Assembly: GCA_025449735.1 (NCBI GenBank)
Contig: JANWIV010000004.1
Coordinates: forward strand, 1-64,000
DNA length: 64,000 nucleotides
Reading direction: 5' to 3'
Origin: Candidatus Microgenomates bacterium
GTDB lineage: Bacteria > Patescibacteriota > Microgenomatia > UBA1406 > HO2-37-13b
Positions 16,612-25,254 of this stretch are shown in pieces. Position numbers and translations under genes: made by a program. Each line of letters starts with the position of its first letter. The stretch's first letter is position 1. Below the pieces are notes generated by a model. That model did no database searches. It saw only the letters and a list, made by a program, of their open reading frames with translations, and was not told the origin of the DNA.

Positions 16612-18285
16612 ATGAATGCAGCTTCGGTTCGAATTATCCCCCTTGGTGGAATTTCTGACGTCACCAAAAACATGTATGTCTACGAGTATTATGAGGGAGC
16701 GAACTTAAAAGATATTTTGATTGTAGATTGTGGGGTTGGTTTCCCCAGAGGGTCTGAGCTCGGGGTGGACTTGATTATTCCAGATGTCACCTATTTGAAA
16801 GACAAGACGGATAAAATTCGGGCCATTTTGCTGACTCACGGTCATGAAGATCATATCTCCGCACTCCCCTTTCACTATAAAGCAATGGGTAGCCCACCAG
16901 TTTATTCGAGTAAATTGACCAGCCACCTAGTGGAGCAAAAATTTGAAGAAACTGGGCAAAAATTGAAAGTGACTCAAATTAGTTATAACAAGCCTTATCA
17001 ATTTGGTGTTTTTAATGTGCAATTCATTCATACAACCCATTCAATACCCGATCCGATGCATGTCTTCATAAAAACCCCAATTGGCAATTTTTATCATGGC
17101 CCAGACTTCAAATTCGACCTCACCCCACCCTATGGCCCGCCACCAGATTTTTCCGCTATTACCCGAGCTGGAGATGCCGGCATTCTCTGCATGCTTTCTG
17201 ATTGCTTGGGCAGTGAGCGCGAGGGATCAACCCAGTCCGAATCAACCATCGGCGCCACTTTTGATGAGCTCATTAGCTCAACCAAGGGCATGTTTTTGAT
17301 GACCACTTTTTCAAGTAATATCTCGCGGGTGAGGCAATGTGCTGAGGCGGCGATTAAATATAATCGAAAAATAGTCTTTCTGGGGCGCTCAATGAGACAA
17401 AATATGGAGCTTTCGCGCGCGATTGGTTATTTTCCAGTGAAACAGCGATTTTTGCTTCGTGAAAACCAGATTAAATCAACTCCTCCCAAGCAACTCTGCG
17501 TCATTGCCGCCGGTAGCCAAGGCCAGTTTGGCTCGGCATTATCAAAAATATCAGAAGGCAGAAATAAATTCATCAAAATTCAAAAGGGAGATCGGGTGCT
17601 TTTTTCCTCAGATCCAATTCCAGGCAATGAAGAAGAGGTCAATGGGGTAATTGAAAAGCTATATATGATGGGAGCGGATGTCATCTACCCTAGTATTCAG
17701 GAGCAATTGCATACCTCAGGTCATGGCAATCAAGAAGAGTTAAAGCTTTTGATGCGTCTAACGAGACCAAAATATCTATTTCCTATTGGTGGCGAGGTGC
17801 GCCATCAACGTCAATATTTGAAGTTGGCCCAAGACTGTGGTTTTGCGGAGTCTCAAGTGTTTACCCCTCGTGATGGTCAGACGATTGTCTTTAATAATTC
17901 CGGTACAGCCAGCTATGGAGAAAACGTTGACGTCAAAAGTCTTTATGTCGATTCCTATGGCGTCGGTGAAGCGGGAAACCCAGTGATTCGAGACAGACAG
18001 ACTTTAGGCAAAGAAGGGATAGTGGTAGCGATTGTGCCAGTTTCTGAAGGCCAAGGGCCAACTCCAACGCCTCAGGTAGTATCTAAAGGGTTTACTTTTG
18101 CAGACGGCGAGGACAAAACAATTCTACAAGCTAAAAAATTGATTGAGCTGACGCTTTCAGCGCATAAAGGTAGCCCGATTTCAAAACCAGGACTGACTCA
18201 GGAGATTATTCGGGTGCTCGAAAAGTATTTTGATTCCCAAATGGGCCGCAAACCCCTGATCTGCGTCGAGGTCATTACAATGTGA
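16612..18285 (+). CDS. rnj: Ribonuclease J
   Basis: A metallo-beta-lactamase/beta-CASP ribonuclease for mRNA decay and rRNA processing. The zinc motif LTHGHEDHISALPF is at about residues 74-87, the beta-CASP and later His motifs include TSGHGNQEELKLLM and FPIGGEVRHQ, and a C-terminal domain covers about 460-557. The length is typical. TATACT ends 9 nt before the ATG. The stop is TGA, showing that UGA is a stop here. It is convergent with recR with one base between the stops. Confidence 0.93.
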   Translation: MNAASVRIIPLGGISDVTKNMYVYEYYEGANLKDILIVDCGVGFPRGSELGVDLIIPDVTYLKDKTDKIRAILLTHGHEDHISALPFHYKAMGSPPVYSSKLTSHLVEQKFEETGQKLKVTQISYNKPYQFGVFNVQFIHTTHSIPDPMHVFIKTPIGNFYHGPDFKFDLTPPYGPPPDFSAITRAGDAGILCMLSDCLGSEREGSTQSESTIGATFDELISSTKGMFLMTTFSSNISRVRQCAEAAIKYNRKIVFLGRSMRQNMELSRAIGYFPVKQRFLLRENQIKSTPPKQLCVIAAGSQGQFGSALSKISEGRNKFIKIQKGDRVLFSSDPIPGNEEEVNGVIEKLYMMGADVIYPSIQEQLHTSGHGNQEELKLLMRLTRPKYLFPIGGEVRHQRQYLKLAQDCGFAESQVFTPRDGQTIVFNNSGTASYGENVDVKSLYVDSYGVGEAGNPVIRDRQTLGKEGIVVAIVPVSEGQGPTPTPQVVSKGFTFADGEDKTILQAKKLIELTLSAHKGSPISKPGLTQEIIRVLEKYFDSQMGRKPLICVEVITM

Positions 18286-18286
18286 G

Positions 18287-18904
18287 CTAGAAGGCTTTTC
18301 TTCCTTCAAATGAGCGTTTGAGCGTCATGTAGTCGGCATATTCAAGGTCAGCACCGATCGGCAATCCATAGGCTAATCTTGTAATGCTGAAAGCGGAGCC
18401 ATTTTTAACCTCGTCAAGGCGCTCGCGAATATACATCGCCGTCGCCTCCCCTTCGGTATCGGGATTGGTGGCGAGGACGATTTCTTTTAGATTGTCGCCC
18501 TCTTTTTTGACTCGCGATAACAGTGGCGCGATATTGATATCATCTGGCGAGATATAATTTAGTGGGTCAATTCGACCATGAAGCACATGATAGACGCCAG
18601 AATAATGATTGCCGGCTTCAAGAGACAAGAGCGCCAAGACATCCTCAACAACGGCAATGGTAGAGGAATCTCGATTGCGATCTTCACAAATATAGCAAAT
18701 TTCTTGCTCGGTCAGATTAAAGCAACGGGCACAAAATTTGGTACTATTTTTGAGGGTGCTTAAGTGCTTGCTGGCTTCTTCAAGATCAGCCTGGGGCAGG
18801 CGCAACAAATAAAATCCTAGGCGCTTGGCGGTTTTGGGGCCAATGCCAGGAAGTTTTTCAAAAAATTCAATGGTGTGTTGCAGGTCTTTGGGAAGTCGAG
18901 ACAT
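18287..18904 (-). CDS. recR: Recombination protein RecR
   Basis: It acts with RecO and RecF in recombinational repair. It has an N-terminal helix-hairpin-helix (KLPGIGPKTAKRLGFYLL), a zinc finger (CARCFNLTEQEICYIC) and a Toprim domain (about 80-175, with AVVEDVLALL and EIVLATNPDTEGEATAMY). At 205 residues it is full length. It belongs to the conserved dnaX-ybaB-recR neighbourhood, which here has prs inserted. Confidence 0.96.
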   Translation of the reverse strand: MSRLPKDLQHTIEFFEKLPGIGPKTAKRLGFYLLRLPQADLEEASKHLSTLKNSTKFCARCFNLTEQEICYICEDRNRDSSTIAVVEDVLALLSLEAGNHYSGVYHVLHGRIDPLNYISPDDINIAPLLSRVKKEGDNLKEIVLATNPDTEGEATAMYIRERLDEVKNGSAFSITRLAYGLPIGADLEYADYMTLKRSFEGRKAF

Positions 18905-18913
18905 GGGTTAAGT

Positions 18914-19030
18914 ATATAACATGAAACATGGAACATGAAACGTAAAGTATGAAGCATAAAACGTGAAGCATAAATCATGAAACATGGAATATAAAATATG
19001 AGGCATAAAAAGGAAACATGGAACATTTAG
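18914..19030. repeat. Tandem ACATGAAACATGGA-type A/T repeat
   Basis: The intergenic space between prs and recR is filled with degenerate copies of CATGAAACATGGAACATG. There are no evenly spaced unique spacers, so it is not CRISPR. It belongs to the same informal class of short A-rich word repeats as those at 20.2 and 29.8 kb. Confidence 0.7.
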
Positions 19031-19048
19031 CCTGAAATAGAAACTAAA

Positions 19049-19951
19049 CTAGCTTATATTCTCTGCAATTAGGGGGGCAATGGAGAGTTTGGTTATTTTT
19101 GGATAAGGGCTTTCATCAAAATCAATGGTATCAGTGATGAAAAGCTTGGTAAGGTTGGACTTTTGAATATCCTCGGCGACTCCGGGAATAAAATCAGCAT
19201 GGGTAATTGCCGCATAGACGGCATTCGCTCCATTTTTAAGACAGAGATCAATTGCGGGAAAGAGCGTGCTGCCAGAAGTGATAATATCGTCAACAATAAT
19301 TGCAGTTTTGCCCTTAACCTCACCCTTAAACCCCGTTATTGCAGACGAATGAGGTGCTTCTCCCCGACTCTTTTCAATGGTGGCGAGATCAAACTTATCA
19401 TTACCAAAAAAAGCTTTACCAAAGACCTGGCAACGAGCGACACCACCCTTATCAGGAGAGACAATGACGACATTGTCCTGTTTGATTTTTTCTTTTAGGC
19501 TTTTGGCAAGAATCGGCATAGCGGACGAACTCTGGAAAGGAATAGTAAAATGAGGGGCAGTATCAGCATCATGAATATCAATGGTGTAGACTGCCTTGGC
19601 GCCGCTTGCTTCGATTAATTTGGCAGCGACTCGACCAGACACTGCCTCGCCATCTTCATAAACCCGACTTTGTCGACTATAGCCAAAATATGGGATAATG
19701 ACAGAGATATTCTTGATATGCCTGCTTGAAAGTCGATCACAAATAAGGGCGAGTTCAAGCAAATGATCATTGACCGGTTGACTGGTTGACTGCAAGACAA
19801 AATAGTCATCATGCTCCTCTGTCTCCTTAATGCTGACCCGAAGCTCGCTGTTTTTGAAGACGATAGTATCGCTTAGGATTGGTATTATCTTGAGTTTTTG
19901 AGCCAGTTCAAGCGCTAGTTTTTTGCTAGCCGACCCATAAATTAATTTCAT
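19049..19951 (-). CDS. prs: Ribose-phosphate pyrophosphokinase
   Basis: It makes PRPP from ribose 5-phosphate and ATP. The catalytic flexible-loop region IPYFGYSRQSRVYEDGEAVS, the IVSPDKGGV stretch and the PRPP-binding IVDDIITSGSTL are all present. At 300 residues it is slightly short of the usual 310-320. It sits between ybaB and recR, in the middle of a normally contiguous cluster. Confidence 0.95.
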   Translation of the reverse strand: MKLIYGSASKKLALELAQKLKIIPILSDTIVFKNSELRVSIKETEEHDDYFVLQSTSQPVNDHLLELALICDRLSSRHIKNISVIIPYFGYSRQSRVYEDGEAVSGRVAAKLIEASGAKAVYTIDIHDADTAPHFTIPFQSSSAMPILAKSLKEKIKQDNVVIVSPDKGGVARCQVFGKAFFGNDKFDLATIEKSRGEAPHSSAITGFKGEVKGKTAIIVDDIITSGSTLFPAIDLCLKNGANAVYAAITHADFIPGVAEDIQKSNLTKLFITDTIDFDESPYPKITKLSIAPLIAENIS

Positions 19952-19965
19952 GAGTAGTAGTCTAA

Positions 19966-20232
19966 TTATTGATCCTCGCTTTGGCTTAACTCCAGCAGCT
20001 TGCGGGCTGCTAGTTCTTGGGTTTTGCGAACTGCTTCGTTGATTGCTTCGCTGACGCGATTTTCTTCATGGTCATCAATGGTCACCGACATAATTTGTTG
20101 GTCACCTCGCATGACTATGCGGACGCCATTTTTCTCAATGACGACTTCCTCTTGTTTGAGGGCTGCCTGCATTTGTGACGCCTGTTGCTGCAATTTTTGC
20201 AAATTTCCAAGACTTTTAAGTGAATCAAACAT
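19966..20232 (-). CDS. ybaB: YbaB/EbfC nucleoid-associated protein
   Basis: An 88-residue DNA-binding dimer family. The N-terminal helix LGNLQKLQQQASQMQAAL and the central VRIVMRGDQQIMSVTIDD are typical. It lies downstream of dnaX, as in most bacteria. Confidence 0.92.
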   Translation of the reverse strand: MFDSLKSLGNLQKLQQQASQMQAALKQEEVVIEKNGVRIVMRGDQQIMSVTIDDHEENRVSEAINEAVRKTQELAARKLLELSQSEDQ

Positions 20233-20234
20233 AA

Positions 20235-20308
20235 TAAATAAGATTAAGGATTAAAGATTTAAGATTAAAGTTCGTTTAACCTAAATCTTTCAACTATTAA
20301 CTTTAAAT
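20235..20308. repeat. A/T-rich inverted repeat between dnaX and ybaB
   Basis: TAAGGATTAAAG on the left pairs with CTTTAAATCCTTA on the right, enclosing further GATTTAAGATTAAAG-type words. It can form a long weak hairpin and is one of the A/T word-repeat class. Confidence 0.6.
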
Positions 20309-20310
20309 CC

Positions 20311-21348
20311 TTACTGCTCACAATATTCTATCACAACTATTGATAATGGGACAGATTCAATTGGGCTAATTTTCAGATCTTCATAAGCCTTGATGAGCAG
20401 CTTCATAAGAATAGCGATTTCTTTGATGCTAAAATCGAGCTCCTCAAGAAGCCCAGTTTTAATACCATTTTTTGAGAGTAGCAATCGATGGAGGCTATCG
20501 AGCAAGTCTTCAGTTAGTACTTTAAAACTGCCTCCCGCTTGATCGAGCTCTTCAAGGAATGTCAAGGCCTCTTTTTGCTCTTTTTTTTGAAGCAATTTAA
20601 GAAAAGCTAGTTCTGATTTTAGGCTACCGGTAATTTTGTTAAATTCTTCGGCAGTGAGCGCTTTTTGCTCAATGGCTTGCTCAAGGAGTTTGACGCCATC
20701 ACGAAAGGAGCCTTCGGCATGACGGGCAATGAGAGCCAGTAATTCCTCATCGACCTTAATCGCCTCTTGTTTGGCAATACGCTTCATCATTGAGACTAGC
20801 TCTTGTTCCTGCGCTTTGCCAAATTCAATATTAATGCAGCGAGAAATAATCGTTGACGGCAAGGCTTCTTTGTCAGTGGTAGCCAGCACAAACACCGCAT
20901 GAGCCGGAGGCTCCTCAAGAGTCTTCAGAAGGGCTGAAGCGGCTTCGCGGGTCAACATATGCACCTCGTCAATAATATAGACTTTAAAGCGACATGACAC
21001 TGGGCTATAAGCGACCCCCTCAATCAGATCACGAATATCATCAATTTTGCGGTGAGAGGCGGCATCAAGCTCAAAGACGTCGCTGGCGACACCCCGAGTA
21101 ATGCTTTTGCAGGTATCGCATTTGTTACAGGGTTCAAAACTGTTGCCCTTGCCAGCTCGAGCATTTTCCTCACAATTGAGCGATTTGGCAATTACCCTGG
21201 CGGAGCTAGTTTTACCAGTGCCGCGGCTACCAGTCAACAAAAAAGCATGAGAGGGAGTCTTTGCCTCAAGGAGGTTGCCTAGCTTTTCGCGCACCGCCAC
21301 CGAATCTATCTCGGCTATGGTTTGAGGTCGATATTTAAGATAGAGCAT
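20311..21348 (-). CDS. dnaX: DNA polymerase III gamma/tau subunit (short)
   Basis: Clamp-loader ATPase. Walker A is GSRGTGKTSSA, the zinc-binding cysteines are in CNKCDTCKSITRG, Walker B is YIIDEVHML, and sensor-type residues are in ALPSTIISRC. At 345 residues it corresponds to a short gamma form without the tau C-terminal domains. First gene of the dnaX-ybaB pair. Confidence 0.94.
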   Translation of the reverse strand: MLYLKYRPQTIAEIDSVAVREKLGNLLEAKTPSHAFLLTGSRGTGKTSSARVIAKSLNCEENARAGKGNSFEPCNKCDTCKSITRGVASDVFELDAASHRKIDDIRDLIEGVAYSPVSCRFKVYIIDEVHMLTREAASALLKTLEEPPAHAVFVLATTDKEALPSTIISRCINIEFGKAQEQELVSMMKRIAKQEAIKVDEELLALIARHAEGSFRDGVKLLEQAIEQKALTAEEFNKITGSLKSELAFLKLLQKKEQKEALTFLEELDQAGGSFKVLTEDLLDSLHRLLLSKNGIKTGLLEELDFSIKEIAILMKLLIKAYEDLKISPIESVPLSIVVIEYCEQ

Positions 21349-21363
21349 AATATAGTGAAAGGT

Positions 21364-21726
21364 TTATTTAAGCAAATTATCAACGCCATGAATCACCAGC
21401 TCAGAAATAGTTGAGTTGACACTACGATCTCTTTCGGTAGCGAGCAATATAGCTTGAGGGTAGCAAATAACCACCTCACCAAGCAGTGACTCCTCCTCTC
21501 CTGACGGCCCGATTCGGTCTTTAGAATAATCAAAAGAAAGCACTGGGTGCACGACATCACTTTTGGCAAAATCTTTTGAGATTGTCTTCATTGCCCGCAT
21601 GCCGACAAAAATTATATTAATATTAGGTCGATCTTGAATCATCTTTTTTGTAAGATGACCCGTTACTTCCGACTTAAGAGATTGTTTGTCGACGATATAG
21701 CGCGATGGAGAAATAATTCTTATCAT
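21364..21726 (-). CDS. ybeY: YbeY-like protein lacking the zinc-binding histidine cluster
   Basis: It resembles the rRNA maturation factor YbeY in ISKDFAKSDVVHPVLSFDY, LGEVVICYPQA and SELVIHG. Active YbeY proteins continue HGxLHLxGxDH with three zinc-binding histidines. Here the sequence reads LVIHGVDNLLK and stops, so two histidines are missing. I see no frameshift restoring them. It may be an inactivated or repurposed copy, or a truncated gene. I start at MIRIISPS, next to the rpsU stop. Confidence 0.7.
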   Translation of the reverse strand: MIRIISPSRYIVDKQSLKSEVTGHLTKKMIQDRPNINIIFVGMRAMKTISKDFAKSDVVHPVLSFDYSKDRIGPSGEEESLLGEVVICYPQAILLATERDRSVNSTISELVIHGVDNLLK

Positions 21727-21727
21727 A

Positions 21728-21925
21728 TTAGTGCGATTCATATCGCCTTTGCTGAGCTCGGCGTTTCGCTTTATCTCGTTTCTTTTCTTTCTTCATTTCC
21801 GATGGCTTTTTAAAAAACATTTTTTTGCTTACATCAAAAGCAATATTTTCCTCTTTAGTGAGGCGAGTAAAGCGGCGCAATAACCGGTCAGTCGATTCTC
21901 CCTTTTTTTTCTGTACAACGACCAT
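21728..21925 (-). CDS. rpsU: 30S ribosomal protein S21
   Basis: MVVVQKKKGESTDRLLRRFT is the S21 start, and the basic tail with KRRAQQRR is typical. The track ORF adds sixteen unrelated residues. A GGAGG motif lies about 13 nt upstream. It is followed directly by the ybeY-like gene, a common pairing. Confidence 0.92.
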   Translation of the reverse strand: MVVVQKKKGESTDRLLRRFTRLTKEENIAFDVSKKMFFKKPSEMKKEKKRDKAKRRAQQRRYESH

Positions 21926-22054
21926 AATTGAGTCATACACCTCCTTCTTTAAGACAAAAAATAGCCAAATCAATAAAAAATGTCAACTCTTTTTGTCAGC
22001 TCTATTATAGATTTTTTTGAGCGAAATTACAATGACCTAATTTGATCCTTTTCC

Positions 22055-22894
22055 CTATAGATCGCGGATAATCTTAAGCAGTGAGCGAATGGTTAGTTTA
22101 CTTGCGATATATTGCGGATTGGTAGCGGAACCGTTTAAGAGCATTTTCCCACTGACATGATAAAACCAAGTGGCGTCGGGGTCTTTTTTTAGTACGGTCT
22201 CATAGATTTTTTTTAAATCATGTTTATTATCCGGTCTTAGCTTTATTCTGACTGAACCATTATGAGCATACTTTTGCACCGTCAAATCATAGCCCTTTTT
22301 TTGCGCCAGGCGGCTGACATCAGAATTATCGCTTTCAATAAGAAGCGTTTTGCCCCAACTACTTTCAAAAATATAGCCTTGATTAAGCTCTTCCTCGGCA
22401 GAAACTTTTTTAGTAAATACGATAAGTACGGCTTCGAGCAACTGTTGGCCTAAGGTCACCAATTGCGAATCATTGCCAAGATTATTTTTAAGGCCATCGA
22501 TGAGATTGTTTAGTTGAAAGTCATAAATGTCAGCATCAGGCTCAGGATAATAAATCTCTTTAAAATGATCAATATCACAAACATAAGCGACAATACGCCT
22601 CAGTGGAGCGACTGCTTTTGGTTTGATAAGTTTATTTTTTTTCAAGTGTTTGAAAACTAGCTCGGCGGCACAGGTATCGGCTTTGCTTTGGTGATGGTCA
22701 AAACGCCCAAAGCCAGTGTCGACGTGGATGATATCCTCATCACTGTCAATGGCCGCATGGTCAAGAGTAGTGCCAGAGGGGACAAATCGGACTACTGCCT
22801 CTTCCCAGTCGGGTAAGTATTTTTTTATCAGCCATACTGAAGATATCGCATCTAGGTCTGGTGAGATATGGGTGACAATGATTTTATCGGTCAT
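22055..22894 (-). CDS. DHH-superfamily phosphoesterase-like protein
   Basis: The N-terminal HISPDLDAISSVWLIKKY supplies a DxD motif and VDTGFGRFDHHQ the DHH motif of the superfamily of exopolyphosphatases, RecJ and MYG1-type enzymes. The C-terminal half (about 165-279) resembles DHHA1-like substrate domains (NGSVRIKLRP ... FYHVSGKMLL). The substrate cannot be told; MYG1-like is one option. TATAAT lies 9 nt before the ATG. Confidence 0.75.
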   Translation of the reverse strand: MTDKIIVTHISPDLDAISSVWLIKKYLPDWEEAVVRFVPSGTTLDHAAIDSDEDIIHVDTGFGRFDHHQSKADTCAAELVFKHLKKNKLIKPKAVAPLRRIVAYVCDIDHFKEIYYPEPDADIYDFQLNNLIDGLKNNLGNDSQLVTLGQQLLEAVLIVFTKKVSAEEELNQGYIFESSWGKTLLIESDNSDVSRLAQKKGYDLTVQKYAHNGSVRIKLRPDNKHDLKKIYETVLKKDPDATWFYHVSGKMLLNGSATNPQYIASKLTIRSLLKIIRDL

Positions 22895-23005
22895 TATCTT
22901 CTTATTATATCATCGGAGACGCTAAACTTGAGTAATACTCTGGGAAAATAATGCTTCACAATCAAATGTCGATTTCAATATGTTTATGATGTTGTCTGAT
23001 ATGTT

Positions 23006-23035
23006 TATGACCGAATGTTTAAACATTTGACTATA
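23006..23035. promoter_or_regulatory. Operator-like imperfect palindrome upstream of the TrpR/YerC-like gene
   Basis: Core CCGAATGTTTAAACATTTG, with half-matching TATGA/ACTATA arms. It lies 30 nt before the regulator start and shares its core with the perfect palindrome at 23523. A likely autoregulatory binding site. Confidence 0.6.
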
Positions 23036-23064
23036 AATAGATCAATTGGTAGTGTTAAGTAATA

Positions 23065-23502
23065 ATGGTACAGATTTCACGTCGCAAAATTGACTCTAGA
23101 GTTTGGGATAAAATGTTTTATCTTTTCTTCGAAATTCTTGGTAAAAAGCAATCAAGAAATGATTTTGATGGATTAATATCAGGAGTACTTTCAGAAACAG
23201 AGCGAATTGTAATCGCGAAACGCATCACTATTTGCTACTTGCTCGTTAAAGGAATTGATACCAATTCTATTTGCGATTTGATTAAAGTAACTCGAGCCAC
23301 CGTTGCCAAGAGTTCTATAATGCTTTCGGCCAATCCTCTATTAAAGAAACTTTACCAGAGAAATATTAGAAATGAACGGGTTCGTGATTTATTTGTTGAG
23401 CTGTTAGCAGATATGTATGGTCCTGGTAATTATGGTGCCAATTGGAAAGTGACTTTGGAGGTAAAGAAAAGTATCCAAAAGAAGAAACAAACTGGAATTT
23501 AA
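23065..23502 (+). CDS. TrpR/YerC-family helix-turn-helix regulator, 145 aa
   Basis: The middle matches the TrpR/YerC fold: LSETERIVIAKRITICYLL, then a helix-turn-helix with DLIKVTRATVAKSSIML. It lacks obvious tryptophan-binding context and is longer than YerC (about 100 residues). Identical palindromic cores lie on both sides of the gene, which suggests it binds them. It marks the left edge of the GC-rich island. No trp genes are nearby. Confidence 0.8.
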   Translation: MVQISRRKIDSRVWDKMFYLFFEILGKKQSRNDFDGLISGVLSETERIVIAKRITICYLLVKGIDTNSICDLIKVTRATVAKSSIMLSANPLLKKLYQRNIRNERVRDLFVELLADMYGPGNYGANWKVTLEVKKSIQKKKQTGI

Positions 23503-23522
23503 TTGATATATTTTGATACATA

Positions 23523-23552
23523 TATAATCGAATGTTTAAACATTCGATTATA
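23523..23552. promoter_or_regulatory. Perfect 30-bp palindrome downstream of the TrpR/YerC-like gene
   Basis: The core CGAATGTTTAAACATTCG extends to a fully symmetric 30-bp sequence. It faces the 3' side of the island. There is no T-run, so a terminator is unlikely; a regulator-binding site is favoured. Confidence 0.65.
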
Positions 23553-23668
23553 AGTAGGTCAGGTTGGGAAGAATTGGGTATAAGGAATTAAAAATATAAC
23601 AATATAAAGAGGTATGAGATGGTAAAGGTGGAATTGTCTCTATGAGACAAGATTAAACTCTTTTTAGG

Positions 23669-23717
23669 CAAAAAAAAGGGCACGGGTGGGTCGCCTGTTG
23701 GCGTCCCCCCGTGCCCA
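23669..23717 (-). terminator. Strong intrinsic terminator of the GC-rich island
   Basis: On the minus strand, GGGCACGGGGGG pairs with a complementary CCCACCCGTGCCC arm around a nested small hairpin, followed by eight T. It lies just after the last island gene (23728) and closes that transcription unit. Confidence 0.85.
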
Positions 23718-23727
23718 AAAGTCCGCC

Positions 23728-24078
23728 CTATTCGGGCGGGGTCTGTACTGACACATCTGCAGTTGTCGCATCTTGGTTTGGTTCAATCGGGATGAAACGT
23801 AGGTCGATCTTGCTGTAAGCTGTACCTTTTTCGACCATCACATCCCAGCCAACTCGTCGGAACCGTTCGGCAAGCTCTTCTGCGAGTCGATGGTTCCACA
23901 TTAGTGAGCTAGTAAGGCTTGTTAGCTCACGATCAGACTGCAGGACAATCGGTGACTTCAAATCAAGGTAATGCGCATATCTCAGTAGGTATTCATTGAC
24001 CAGTTTTTCAGCTCTATCTAAAAGCTCAAACCGATCGATATATCGCCCAGAACGAACTTCATCAGGTGTTATGGCCAT
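23728..24078 (-). CDS. Island gene 6: hypothetical protein, 116 aa
   Basis: I recognise no family. It is a soluble helical protein starting MAITPDEVRSGRY, with a possible wHTH-like middle (LAEELAERFRRVGWDV) and an Asp/Thr-rich tail. A GAGAG ribosome binding site lies upstream. Codon use is GC-richer than in the flanking core genes. It is the last gene before the terminator. Confidence 0.6.
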   Translation of the reverse strand: MAITPDEVRSGRYIDRFELLDRAEKLVNEYLLRYAHYLDLKSPIVLQSDRELTSLTSSLMWNHRLAEELAERFRRVGWDVMVEKGTAYSKIDLRFIPIEPNQDATTADVSVQTPPE

Positions 24079-24108
24079 GGTGACTCTCTTTCGATGGATG
24101 CTACTTGG

Positions 24109-24726
24109 CTAGAATGGTTTTGGGCCGGCCATCGCTGCTAGTTGCTCGTCAGTGAAGCCGTAGCTGCGGTAGTTGCCGTGGCAATGGGCGCACTGGGAGT
24201 CGAGACCCATAACCGTCTGTCGACCTTCGATACAATGAGGACAGAGCGTGTACATCTGCGCTTGGGCGATGTCATTGGACTCGCGCCGACGATCGGCTTC
24301 GAGCTGACTGAGTCCGATGATGACGTCAATCAGCATGTTGGCGATTGTCTCATCAGCCCGGCCTTTGATGCCCGAGCAGGCGACGCTGATACCAGCATGA
24401 TGTGCCGCTCCGCTATAGAGCAGTTCGCCATCTTGCAGGAGATGTGGGGTCATGTAGACGATTTCGCTTGAGGAGCGCTTTTCACGCTCAACAAGCCTGA
24501 GCTTGTGGGCGGCGATGATCCCAAAGTTCTTCAGTTCTCCCCAATTTGATTCCCACGCTGTCCATTCACCGAATAGCCCCGCGACGAAGCTGTCGATCCC
24601 TGGGGCGTTAACGAGTACTTCCACCCACTTTGGGCCCCAGTTGGCACCTTCGGTTGCGATGAGCCGCTCTGCGGCGGGCCTGACGATTTCAATGGCTTGT
24701 TCGACAAGCGCTCGTGTGATGAGCAT
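24109..24726 (-). CDS. Island gene 5: hypothetical protein with C-terminal zinc ribbon, 205 aa
   Basis: No named family. Near the C-terminus, CPHC and CAHC separated by 15 residues form a probable zinc ribbon (residues about 162-184). The middle contains a small-residue-rich stretch with SGAAHHAGISVACSGI. A GGAG ribosome binding site lies 8 nt upstream of the ATG. GC-rich codons. Confidence 0.6.
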   Translation of the reverse strand: MLITRALVEQAIEIVRPAAERLIATEGANWGPKWVEVLVNAPGIDSFVAGLFGEWTAWESNWGELKNFGIIAAHKLRLVEREKRSSSEIVYMTPHLLQDGELLYSGAAHHAGISVACSGIKGRADETIANMLIDVIIGLSQLEADRRRESNDIAQAQMYTLCPHCIEGRQTVMGLDSQCAHCHGNYRSYGFTDEQLAAMAGPKPF

Positions 24727-24762
24727 GGTGCTTCTCCATTTCGAAGCGTGTGAGGAAGACTT

Positions 24763-25098
24763 CTAGATCCACATGTCGTCCAAGGATTCTCGATGAGCAT
24801 ACCAATTCTTGCGGCAGTCATCGAAATGCCTCAGTTGCCGACGGGAGAGCTCTCTTCGCGGATGTGGGCCGATTGGACCTTTAATGGCTCCAAATCGGCA
24901 ACGGTCAAAGTCTCTGGCGATAAGACTCAGATCGGAGTCACCTTCGACACGAACCTTCCAGTCTCCGATTTTGACCTGAATGCGACACCCCAAAACTCTA
25001 GCCACCTGAATCGCTTGAACTAGCGTTTCGGTGAGCGAGGTACGAGGTTCTAGTTCAACCTCATAGACCCCTCTGCCTACATGGCGGATCTTGACCAT
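24763..25098 (-). CDS. Island gene 4: hypothetical protein, 111 aa
   Basis: I recognise no family. The N-terminal half looks like alternating beta strands and a helix (VKIRHVGRGVYEVELEP ... IQVKIGDWKVRVEG); the C-terminal half is basic, with RRELSRRQLRHF. GGAG ribosome binding site upstream. It has no close neighbours with known roles. Confidence 0.55.
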   Translation of the reverse strand: MVKIRHVGRGVYEVELEPRTSLTETLVQAIQVARVLGCRIQVKIGDWKVRVEGDSDLSLIARDFDRCRFGAIKGPIGPHPRRELSRRQLRHFDDCRKNWYAHRESLDDMWI

Positions 25099-25254
25099 TA
25101 TTGGCTACTCCGATCTTGTCGTTGCAAGGGAGTTGATAACGGAACCACCCGTCTCCGACTTTCGTCAGAGCCTCGCATATGCGAGTTTGGGATATTTAAT
25201 TGGGTTCGTTCTCTATTTCCCCCGGACAGTGCCACCTTTGAAGATGACACCGGA

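Noticed and set aside
18283-18285. Reassigned UGA codon (code 25)
   Set aside because: rnj and folC both end at TGA at the expected family C-terminus, and no in-frame TGA is needed to complete genes.
18914-19030. CRISPR array
   Set aside because: The repeats are irregular short A-rich words with no constant-length spacers, and no cas genes are nearby.
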